A DNA stretch of 17,993 bases from Caldisericaceae bacterium (GTDB lineage: Bacteria; Caldisericota; Caldisericia; Caldisericales; Caldisericaceae), in assembly GCA_026987225.1 (NCBI GenBank), contig JALSNB010000065.1:1-17993 (forward strand), in the 5' to 3' direction. Shown piece by piece: positions 1-5,476 of this stretch (the stretch's first letter is position 1; each line of letters starts with the position of its first letter). A model generated the notes under the pieces. It searched no databases, was not told where the DNA came from, and worked only from the letters and a program-made list of their open reading frames with translations. The translations under genes and the position numbers were made by a program.

Positions 1-1299
1 ATAACATCAGCTGACGTACTTACCGTTAATTTCTCTACGGATTATGCAAAGGACGGCACCGTGTTTGTTGGCACCAAGTGGAACGGCCTTTTTGTGTCCG
101 GCGATAAGGGCAAAACATTTACTTTTGTGAAAAACTTTCCTGAAGATTCCGAAATTACTTCCGTTTACGGCAATTCTTCTCGTTATTTTGTCGGTACATA
201 CGGGGAAGGGCTTTTTGAAACCGACGATTCCGGTAATACATTTACCAATGTAGACATAGACTCCAAATTTATAAATGTGATTTTTGGTGACGGTAGCGTT
301 ATTTATGTGGGTAGTGGAGATAAAGGTGTATTTGTCTCTACGGATAACGGTAAAACATTCACGCAGTCCAACAAAGGTATTTTGCCTTTCGATATGAACA
401 TTACGGCAATATCTGGAGTAAAGGGGGACGTTTTTATCGGTACGAACGGTGGTAACGTTTACGAAACGGTGAATAACGGCAAAACATGGTCTCCTGTCGG
501 AGCGGATTCCATACCGAGATATTCGGTTGCCGATATTTCGGTTTCAAGAACGTTCGATGAGGATCATACTCTTGTTGTCGGCACGACCGGTGGTGGTATT
601 TATCTTTCGAAAGACGGTGGTGTTTCGTTTGAGAATATTTCGGATGCCTTGCTTAAATATCATATGTGGGTGGACGGCGTAAGACTCTCGCCAAATTATA
701 AGAACGACCACATCATTCTTGCCGGTTCATGGGACGGTGTTTACTTGAGCTTCGATTCGGGCAATATGTGGGAAAATATAAATGGCAATAAAGATAATAG
801 ATATGTTTATAGAACTGTTTTCAGCCCTGATTTTGTATACAAAAAGAGCGGTGCAATATTTGTGGCTACGGAGTCCGGGGGCCTTTATATTTATGATCAG
901 CACGGCAAAATTGTTGTTAAGATGGTAATCGGGCAAAAAGGAATGCTTGTAAACGGGAAGTTTGTTCCTACGGATGTTGCCCCAGTGATTAAAAACAATA
1001 GAACTCTTGTTCCCATACGTTTTGTTACTGAAGCCGTAGGTGCTACTGTTGGCTGGGATCCTAACGAAAGAAAAGTTACTATAGAGTTAAACGGCAGTAA
1101 GGTTGAACTGTTCATAGGCAAAAATATCGCTTATGTAAACGGTGTGCCACGTCAAATAGATCCGAATAATCCGAAAGTCGTTCCGATAATTCTTCATAAC
1201 AGGACGTTTGTTCCGATTAGGTTTATAATGGAAGCATTCGGTGCGACTGTCGGTTGGGATCCGAATACCCGCACTGTTACGATTACTTATGGTGGGTAA
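1..1299 (+). CDS. Exported beta-propeller (BNR/YCF48-like) protein with C-terminal copper-amine-oxidase-type stalk repeats, 5' partial
   Basis: The reading frame is open from base 1 through the left edge, so the true start lies outside the window; a GTG at 61 is only an internal codon. The visible part, up to about base 900, holds repeated blades of the pattern VFVGT...GLF.S.D.GKTFT, spaced roughly 45-60 residues apart (for example VFVGTKWNGLF, YFVGTYGEGLF, IYVGSGDKGVF, VFIGTNGGNVY, LVVGTTGGGIY, IILAGSWDGVY, IFVATESGGLY). This is typical of sialidase/YCF48/sortilin-like beta-propellers. Bases 922-1296 encode two copies of the stalk repeat of the copper amine oxidase N-terminal family (PF07833), each with an NRT.VPIRF...A.GATVGWDPN core. 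In Firmicutes and related bacteria these repeats occur on exported surface proteins and do not indicate amine oxidase activity. The signal peptide is presumably upstream. An extracellular sensing or adhesion role is inference. The next gene starts 13 bases after the stop and is probably co-transcribed. Confidence 0.85.
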   Translation: MTSADVLTVNFSTDYAKDGTVFVGTKWNGLFVSGDKGKTFTFVKNFPEDSEITSVYGNSSRYFVGTYGEGLFETDDSGNTFTNVDIDSKFINVIFGDGSVIYVGSGDKGVFVSTDNGKTFTQSNKGILPFDMNITAISGVKGDVFIGTNGGNVYETVNNGKTWSPVGADSIPRYSVADISVSRTFDEDHTLVVGTTGGGIYLSKDGGVSFENISDALLKYHMWVDGVRLSPNYKNDHIILAGSWDGVYLSFDSGNMWENINGNKDNRYVYRTVFSPDFVYKKSGAIFVATESGGLYIYDQHGKIVVKMVIGQKGMLVNGKFVPTDVAPVIKNNRTLVPIRFVTEAVGATVGWDPNERKVTIELNGSKVELFIGKNIAYVNGVPRQIDPNNPKVVPIILHNRTFVPIRFIMEAFGATVGWDPNTRTVTITYGG

Positions 1300-1312
1300 G
1301 GAGGAGATTGCT

Positions 1313-2293
1313 ATGAAAAAGATAATAATTTCAATATTTTTGGCATTTGCTTTTGTTGCTTTAATGTTTAGCCCTGTTTTTGGAAATACAATGCCTGTTG
1401 CTTCTTCGCCGGAACTAATTTCCGAGACTTATTCTGGTGAGGTTCCGATTGTAAAGGCAATAAATTCTGCTAAAAAATATATTCATCTTGAAATATACGG
1501 TTTTACTCAGTATGATGTTGCAGAGGCATTGGGAGAAGCTTCGGCAAGAGGTGTCGATGTGGAAGTTATGCTTGAAAAGAGTCCTGTCGGTGGCGATACG
1601 GAAAATTGGAACATACGTTATATGCTGAGGCATTACGGCATTCGTATTAAGTGGGCAAATCCCGCTTATTTTCTTACGCATGCGAAATTTATCGTTATAG
1701 ACGGCAAGGAAGCATTTGTTTTTACTGGTAATTTTACTTATAGCACTTTCCATAAAAACAGAGAGTTTGGTATAGGGGTATTCGATCCGGTAATTGTAAA
1801 AGAGATAGATAGCATATTCCAGGATGATTGGCAGAGAAAACCTGTTACTAAAGTTCAATCCGCCAATATAGTGCTCAGCCCTGTTGATGCAAGAGCCAAA
1901 ATAGAAAATTTGATAAAGAGCGCCAAATCATCGCTGGATATCTGGCAACAGGAAATGGAAGATTCTGAAATCAATAATCTTATTGAATCAAAAATCAAAC
2001 AAGGCGTAAAAGTGCGTGTTATAATTCCGCCCCTGTATAGAGTTTCCGGAAATTCAGATGCCGTTGACCTGTTGGGAAGCGATCACATCAGATCTCTACC
2101 GGATCTGTATGTCCATGCAAAAGTGATTATCGTGGACGGAAAAAAGGCTTATATAGGTTCTAATAATTTTTCGGTAGGACTTGATCAGAACAGGGAAATG
2201 GGAATTATTACCGACAATCAGACAATTATAAATACTTTACTTGAAATGTTTAAAGTGGATTGGAACAAAACCATAAATCCCAACGAAGGGTAG
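1313..2293 (+). CDS. Secreted phospholipase D-family protein (two HKD motifs)
   Basis: The ATG at 1313 is chosen because GGAGGAG lies 7 bases upstream and because the protein then opens with a clear signal peptide (MKKIIISIF..., hydrophobic to about residue 21, possible cleavage after VFG near residue 24). Upstream in-frame starts would overlap the preceding gene and bury the signal. The product is 326 residues and holds two complete HxK(x4)D catalytic motifs: H123/K125/D130, followed by GNFTYSTFHKNREFGI, and H268/K270/D275, followed by SNNFSVGLDQNREMGI. This is the one-chain, two-HKD arrangement of the PLD superfamily, which includes phospholipases, cardiolipin synthases and Nuc-type nucleases. 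There are no membrane helices beyond the signal, so the protein probably acts outside the membrane. Its substrate, phospholipid or nucleic acid, cannot be decided from the sequence. It lies 13 bases behind the exported propeller gene. Confidence 0.9.
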   Translation: MKKIIISIFLAFAFVALMFSPVFGNTMPVASSPELISETYSGEVPIVKAINSAKKYIHLEIYGFTQYDVAEALGEASARGVDVEVMLEKSPVGGDTENWNIRYMLRHYGIRIKWANPAYFLTHAKFIVIDGKEAFVFTGNFTYSTFHKNREFGIGVFDPVIVKEIDSIFQDDWQRKPVTKVQSANIVLSPVDARAKIENLIKSAKSSLDIWQQEMEDSEINNLIESKIKQGVKVRVIIPPLYRVSGNSDAVDLLGSDHIRSLPDLYVHAKVIIVDGKKAYIGSNNFSVGLDQNREMGIITDNQTIINTLLEMFKVDWNKTINPNEG

Positions 2294-2303
2294 TTAAAAG
2301 ATC

Positions 2304-2346
2304 AAGGAGCGGTTTTTAAACGAGACCGCTCCTTATAAGTTTTTTA
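2304..2346 (+). terminator. Intrinsic terminator between convergent genes
   Basis: A perfect 10-bp inverted repeat, AAGGAGCGGT (2304-2313) and ACCGCTCCTT (2325-2334), has an 11-base loop and is followed by ATAAGTTTTTT, giving a T-run for + strand transcripts leaving the PLD gene. The stop codon of the convergent MFS gene (2316-2318) lies in the loop, so one arm of the hairpin is also MFS coding sequence. On the - strand the following T-rich stretch (CTTTT) is weaker but could still give bidirectional termination. Confidence 0.85.
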
Positions 2347-3635
2347 AATCTTACTATTTTCTTGTCTTTTTTTCTCTCTTCGAGGACTTTCAATATATCC
2401 TCCGGTATGGGGACTCTATTTGCTACTATATGTGTGATTCTTTCTCCTATAAGCAACAGACCGGCACCTATGACAAACACACTGAAATATCCGAATTTCA
2501 ACGCTAATATTCCGGATAGAAAAGATGCAATAATAACGGCAAGGCTGATTACCATGTTAAAAACGCCTAATATTCTCCCTTTATTTTCCGTAGAAGCAAG
2601 ATTTGTTGCTTGGACTGTTGCCGGTATGTAGAAGAATGGCCATGTAAAACTGATTAGCACGAAAGTAATAAGAGTTCCTTCGTAACTATGAATTATTCCG
2701 AATAGCACTATTCCGAAGAAGCTAAATATTCTAATCCATAAAACCGTTCGCATAATTGAAAAATCCCTAAATCTTTTCATCATCCATTGAGTAAAGAAAT
2801 ATGCGATTGTTGCTGCAATATTTGCATAAGCATACATGAGAAATATCGTCCCGGATTTAATGCCAAGGTATTCTTTCAGGTAAATTGGAAGCGGTGCGAA
2901 AAATAAATTTGCTCCGAAAAATGCAACAAATATTCCCACAAGGTAGAGCTTAACATTGCTGCTGAACGATGAAAAATCAAATGTAAATGCGATATTTCTC
3001 GGAATCATTCTCATATTGGCAAATACCGGACGAACGCTGATTGAAAATTTTCTCTTTCGGGCTGTTTCTTTGCCTTTATTGATCTTAATTTCGGAACTTA
3101 TAATTGCGCCGATAGCAAATATCAGAGATGAGAGAAGAAAAATTATTTTCATTCTGTCCGTTTCTTGTAATGCCGGCAGATACGTGAGTATAAAACCGCC
3201 TATAAACGTGCCGAGAGTAATTCCGATGCTGTTTCCAAGGTTGATATTGTTTATATACTTTCGATATTCGTTTTCTTCCATATGTCTGCTGAAGTAAAGA
3301 GTAATTGCCGGATTTACCATTGATATTGAAAAACCGAATAACAACGCAACCGTATAGTACATTTTTAAATTTATTGAAAATGGCATAATACCTGCAGCAA
3401 TGCTTCCGCATATAAGTCCGAAGAAGACCAATTCTCTGTACAATTTTCTTCTGTCAAGCAAACTGCCTGCCGTTAAAGAACCTAATAGAGTTCCGGTAGA
3501 ATATAGTGCGGCGGCGGTTGTAGCGCTCCGCACGTTCCCGTTTAGGCCCGTTACGGCAAAAAGGCTTACAATTATCATGAGGGCGCTCAGCCCGACGCCT
3601 TGTAAGCTATATGAAATAAACCATTTCTTAATCAT
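2316..3635 (-). CDS. Major facilitator superfamily (MFS) transporter
   Basis: This 439-residue, very hydrophobic protein can be divided into about 12 membrane spans in two halves, with a basic central loop (around KGKETARKRKFS) between spans 6 and 7, the standard MFS topology. GSLLDRRKLYRE after the second span resembles the MFS motif A loop (G...DR.GRR). The start at 3635 has AGAGGTGA 5 bases upstream. Substrate specificity cannot be assigned: no antibiotic- or sugar-specific signature is recognisable. The gene stands alone, divergent from the Fur-family operon and convergent with the PLD gene. Its leader contains an inverted repeat that covers the ribosome binding site, described separately. 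Confidence 0.85.
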   Translation of the reverse strand: MIKKWFISYSLQGVGLSALMIIVSLFAVTGLNGNVRSATTAAALYSTGTLLGSLTAGSLLDRRKLYRELVFFGLICGSIAAGIMPFSINLKMYYTVALLFGFSISMVNPAITLYFSRHMEENEYRKYINNINLGNSIGITLGTFIGGFILTYLPALQETDRMKIIFLLSSLIFAIGAIISSEIKINKGKETARKRKFSISVRPVFANMRMIPRNIAFTFDFSSFSSNVKLYLVGIFVAFFGANLFFAPLPIYLKEYLGIKSGTIFLMYAYANIAATIAYFFTQWMMKRFRDFSIMRTVLWIRIFSFFGIVLFGIIHSYEGTLITFVLISFTWPFFYIPATVQATNLASTENKGRILGVFNMVISLAVIIASFLSGILALKFGYFSVFVIGAGLLLIGERITHIVANRVPIPEDILKVLEERKKDKKIVRFKKLIRSGLV

Positions 3636-3640
3636 ATTAT

Positions 3641-3666
3641 CACCTCTTATAAAATTTTACGAGGTG
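3641..3666 (-). promoter_or_regulatory. Inverted repeat covering the MFS ribosome binding site
   Basis: CACCTC (3641-3646) and GAGGTG (3661-3666) are perfect inverted copies separated by 14 AT-rich bases. On the - strand the proximal arm is the GAGGTG Shine-Dalgarno of the MFS gene and the distal arm is its complement, matching the anti-Shine-Dalgarno of 16S rRNA. If transcription starts at or before the distal arm, the mRNA can fold to hide the site; alternatively the 26-bp element is a repressor operator. The predicted start point is so close to the distal arm that the arm may be only partly transcribed. Confidence 0.45.
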
Positions 3667-3668
3667 TA

Positions 3669-3696
3669 ATTATACTAAAAATTTTTTTTCAATCAA
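3669..3696 (-). promoter_or_regulatory. Sigma-70-type promoter for the MFS gene
   Basis: Read on the - strand, TTGATT (3696-3691) and TATAAT (3674-3669) are separated by 16 bases of A/T-rich spacer. The -10 is a perfect match and the -35 matches 4 of 6. The expected transcription start is near 3662, about 27 bases before the MFS start codon. Confidence 0.7.
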
Positions 3697-3719
3697 CCTC
3701 TTTAGAAAAATATCTAAAC

Positions 3720-3748
3720 TTGACAAAAATTGGCTTTTAGGGTATAAT
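3720..3748 (+). promoter_or_regulatory. Perfect-consensus sigma-70-type promoter of the Fur-family operon
   Basis: TTGACA (3720-3725) and TATAAT (3743-3748) are separated by exactly 17 bases, so both hexamers and the spacing match consensus. The expected transcription start is near 3755, which is the first base of the Fur-box-like site. The strength of this promoter implies that expression is limited mainly by repression. Confidence 0.85.
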
Positions 3749-3754
3749 TCTATT

Positions 3755-3773
3755 GAAAATGTAAATCAATATC
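3755..3773 (+). promoter_or_regulatory. Fur-box-like operator, candidate autoregulatory site
   Basis: GAAAATGTAAATCAATATC matches the classical 19-bp Fur box (GATAATGATAATCATTATC) at 15 of 19 positions by direct comparison. It starts at the predicted transcription start, between the -10 box and the ribosome binding site of a Fur-family gene, where a bound dimer would block initiation. The site could equally serve another Fur-family subtype (PerR- or Zur-like), whose boxes are related. Confidence 0.6.
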
Positions 3774-3790
3774 AAAAGGGGATGTGAGAA

Positions 3791-4213
3791 ATGAAGATAA
3801 AATCTGAACAATTTAGGATGACAAAACCAAGAGAAGTTGTGCTTTCGATTTTGAGTAGCAGGAAAGAGCATTTGACTGCCGATGATATTTACAACATTGC
3901 AAAGAAGATTTATCCGACCATTGGTTTTGCTTCCGTGTACAGAAGCCTCAGGTTATTTGAAAGAGAAGGCATTGTTGAGGCAGTATTTGTAAACGGAAAG
4001 AAAAAGCGTTTTCAACTAAAAAAACGAAGGGAAAAGATAAAAATACATCTCATTTGCACTAATTGCGGAAAAATTAAAGATTTTTCCGGGCGTAATAAAG
4101 AAGTTAAAGGGTTTGTGGATGAAATTAAAAAAGTTCTTGCAGAAAAATATTCGTTTAAACTTTCAACATTGGAGATGCAAATCTTCGGTGAATGCGACAA
4201 ATGTAAAAGTTAA
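3791..4213 (+). CDS. Fur-family transcriptional regulator with reduced sensory metal site
   Basis: The product is 140 residues, the usual length for Fur/PerR/Zur. The N-terminal winged helix has the family patterns LTADDIY (28-34) and IGFASVYRSLRLFEREGIV (44-62, the recognition-helix region). The C-terminal dimerisation domain has both CxxC pairs of the structural zinc site, C89/C92 (HLICTNCGK) and C135/C138 (GECDKCK). Against E. coli Fur, the sensory site keeps equivalents of His33 (H27) and His90 (H86), but Glu81 is replaced by Gln75, His88 by Lys84, His87 by Ile83, Asp89 by Ile85, and the second-site His125 by Glu134; this is my own manual alignment. AAAGGGG precedes the ATG by about 9 bases. 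The gene is first in the operon, behind a consensus promoter and a Fur-box-like site, so it probably represses itself and the following genes. Which metal, redox signal or cofactor it senses is unclear. Confidence 0.9.
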   Translation: MKIKSEQFRMTKPREVVLSILSSRKEHLTADDIYNIAKKIYPTIGFASVYRSLRLFEREGIVEAVFVNGKKKRFQLKKRREKIKIHLICTNCGKIKDFSGRNKEVKGFVDEIKKVLAEKYSFKLSTLEMQIFGECDKCKS

Positions 4214-4225
4214 GGAGGTGTTTTT

Positions 4226-4591
4226 ATGCCGTTTGGAGATGGAACAGGACCTATTCACGGAGGTAGAGGACTTGGCAGAGGACGTGGTTTAGGTAGAGGA
4301 CTTGGTAGAGGCCGTGGTATGGGAAGAGGGCTTGGCTTGAACAGAGCACGTGGCGGTGCTTATTTTCCTCGCATTAACGAAACTTCCGTAAAACCGGTTT
4401 CCGATGAGGAGGAAAAATTGGCAACCGAAATATATCAGTACCTGCCCAAAATTAATTGCGGGGCATGTGGTTATCCTACATGTATGGAGTGCGCCCGTGC
4501 TATTGCAAAGGGTGAGGCGCCGTATAATGCATGCAGGGTACTGAAACCTGAACAACATGAAAGTATTAGAAAAATAATTGAAAGGAGGTGA
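4226..4591 (+). CDS. Gly/Arg-repeat (DUF5320-type N-terminus) protein with C-terminal 4Fe-4S domain
   Basis: The protein has 121 residues in two parts. Residues 1-44 begin MPFGDGTGP, the typical opening of DUF5320-type proteins, followed by a Gly/Arg/Leu-rich tandem repeat. Residues 60-121 form a small Fe-S domain of the PF04060 type: C78-x2-C81-x4-C86 in the NCGACGYPTC pattern, and C103 after KGEAPYNAC. C89 is an extra cysteine. Such domains bind a 4Fe-4S cluster and are usually parts of redox or corrinoid proteins. The ATG at 4226 follows GGAGGTG by 5 bases, starting right after the Fur-family stop at 4213, so it is translated from the same message. The partners are the DUF5320 and NifX-like proteins downstream. 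Function is not established; a role in handling iron-sulfur or metallocluster intermediates is inference from context. Confidence 0.85.
   Translation: MPFGDGTGPIHGGRGLGRGRGLGRGLGRGRGMGRGLGLNRARGGAYFPRINETSVKPVSDEEEKLATEIYQYLPKINCGACGYPTCMECARAIAKGEAPYNACRVLKPEQHESIRKIIERR
4265..4336 (+). repeat. In-frame 30-bp tandem repeat encoding RGLGRGRG(L/M)G
   Basis: Two near-identical 30-base units (4265-4294 and 4295-4324) and a 12-base partial third (4325-4336) encode RGLGRGRGLG, RGLGRGRGMG and RGLG. Differences between the units are mostly synonymous (GGC/GGT, GGA/GGC), suggesting that the peptide pattern is maintained. Copy number could vary between strains. Confidence 0.8.
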
Positions 4592-4596
4592 GATTT

Positions 4597-4899
4597 ATGT
4601 TTGGATACGGAAGAGGTTTTGGATTTGGCTACGGATTCGGAAGAGGTTTTGGATACGGTAGAGGCTATTGGCACGGCAATCCTGCGCCGTATTGCAGGGT
4701 TTATCCGTGGCTTCCGAGAGGTTGGTGGAAATGGGGGTATGCTTCTGAAGAATTCTCTTATCCTGAATATCCTTATTACTACCCCGGATACGGTACGCAA
4801 GGAGAAGTTGCGGCAATACGTGCCACTCTTAAAGAAATATCAGATGTTCTTAGCAATATAGAAAATCGCATTTCCGAACTTGAAAAGAATGCGAAATAA
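4597..4899 (+). CDS. DUF5320-type Gly/Tyr-rich protein with coiled-coil C-terminus
   Basis: The protein has 100 residues. The ATG at 4597 is chosen over an in-frame GTG at 4588 because the GTG is part of the ribosome binding site GGAGGTGA (4584-4591), which sits correctly for 4597. Residues 1-24 are Gly/Phe/Tyr/Arg low-complexity (GYGRGFGFGYGFGRG), residues 30-67 are rich in Pro, Trp and Tyr, and residues 70-99 form an amphipathic helix with heptad-like spacing (LKEISDVLSNIENRISELEK), probably a coiled coil. This architecture is that of DUF5320 proteins, which are commonly found next to NifX/NifB-C-like proteins in anaerobes; their function is unknown. It follows the Fe-S protein by 5 bases and is followed 14 bases later by the NifX-like gene. 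No signal peptide or membrane span is visible. Confidence 0.8.
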   Translation: MFGYGRGFGFGYGFGRGFGYGRGYWHGNPAPYCRVYPWLPRGWWKWGYASEEFSYPEYPYYYPGYGTQGEVAAIRATLKEISDVLSNIENRISELEKNAK

Positions 4900-4913
4900 A
4901 CGGGAGGTAAAAT

Positions 4914-5414
4914 ATGATTATTTGTTTGCCAGCTGATGGTAATAGTGAAAATTCTTCTGTAAGCAGTTCATTTGGCAGGTGTCCTTACTATGCTTTTTAC
5001 GATACGGAAAAGGATAGTTTTGAAATAGTTCCTAACCCTGCTATGAATGCTATGAGTGGCGCGGGTATTCAAGCGGCTCAATTTATAGTAAATAAAGGAG
5101 CAGATGTAGTTTTGACGGTAAATATGGGGCCTAACTCAGGTGAGGTTCTGCTCGGTGCGGGTATAAAAATTATTACGGGTGTTACGGGTTCGTTACGTGA
5201 TGCCGTTGAGCGTTTTAAGAAAGGAGAGTTTTCCGGAGTGGATTCCGGAAAAGTAAAATTTTCTGAGCCGAAACATGAACATCGCCAAGAAACATCTTCT
5301 TATAATGCTAATCCGGACTTGAAAAGCGAGATCAAAAATCTTCACGATGCTGTCAATGTGTTAGCGGAACGTACCGAAAAACTTCTCAAAAGAATTGAAA
5401 AGTTAGAAGAATAG
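4914..5414 (+). CDS. NifX/NifB-C-like (dinitrogenase iron-molybdenum cofactor fold) protein with coiled-coil tail
   Basis: The protein has 166 residues; GGGAGGT lies about 6 bases upstream of the ATG. Residues 1-105 match the PF02579 / MTH1175-like fold: MIICLPADG at strand 1, SSSFGRCPYYAFYD (18-30), GAGIQAAQFIVNKGADVVLTVNMGPN (49-74) and LLGAGIKIITGVTGSLRDAVERFKKGE (79-105). In nitrogen fixers this fold binds FeMo-co precursors (NifX, NifY, NafY), but small stand-alone members are widespread in non-fixing anaerobes and their role is unknown. No nitrogenase gene is present here. A hinge with HEH leads to an amphipathic C-terminal helix (136-166, IKNLHDAVNVLAERTEKL...) resembling the tail of the DUF5320 neighbour, which suggests that the two associate. 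Last gene of the operon, just before a hairpin. Confidence 0.85.
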   Translation: MIICLPADGNSENSSVSSSFGRCPYYAFYDTEKDSFEIVPNPAMNAMSGAGIQAAQFIVNKGADVVLTVNMGPNSGEVLLGAGIKIITGVTGSLRDAVERFKKGEFSGVDSGKVKFSEPKHEHRQETSSYNANPDLKSEIKNLHDAVNVLAERTEKLLKRIEKLEE

Positions 5415-5416
5415 TA

Positions 5417-5453
5417 TAGAATGCCCCGCGAGGATAAATAGCGGGGCACTCTA
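5417..5453 (+). terminator. Probable terminator of the Fur/DUF5320/NifX-like operon
   Basis: TGCCCCGC (5422-5429) and GCGGGGCA (5441-5448) form a perfect 8-bp GC-rich stem with an 11-base loop. Four further pairs lie below one A-C mismatch (5417-5420 with 5450-5453). The following sequence is AT-rich (AAATATTTAAAA) but lacks a long T-run, so termination may be incomplete, allowing some read-through into the radical SAM gene 24 bases away. Confidence 0.7.
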
Positions 5454-5476
5454 AATATTTAAAACAGGAGGCATGA

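Noticed and set aside
922..1296. Copper amine oxidase enzyme
   Set aside because: Only the stalk-type N-terminal repeats are present; there is no catalytic domain or topaquinone motif.
1241..1312. Longer N-terminus for the PLD-family gene starting at 1241
   Set aside because: It overlaps the end of the propeller gene, has no ribosome binding site and would bury the signal peptide that begins at 1313.
1415..1858. 147-codon open frame on the - strand
   Set aside because: It lies wholly opposite the PLD coding sequence, has no family pattern or ribosome site, and is a shadow frame.
4262..4340. CRISPR-like or satellite repeat
   Set aside because: The 30-base units are directly tandem with no spacers and stay in frame, encoding a Gly/Arg peptide repeat.
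4588..4596. GTG start at 4588 for the DUF5320 gene
   Set aside because: The GTG is part of the GGAGGTGA ribosome binding site serving the ATG at 4597.
4914..5414. Evidence for nitrogen fixation
   Set aside because: Small NifX-fold proteins are common in non-fixing anaerobes and no nitrogenase or other nif gene is in the window.
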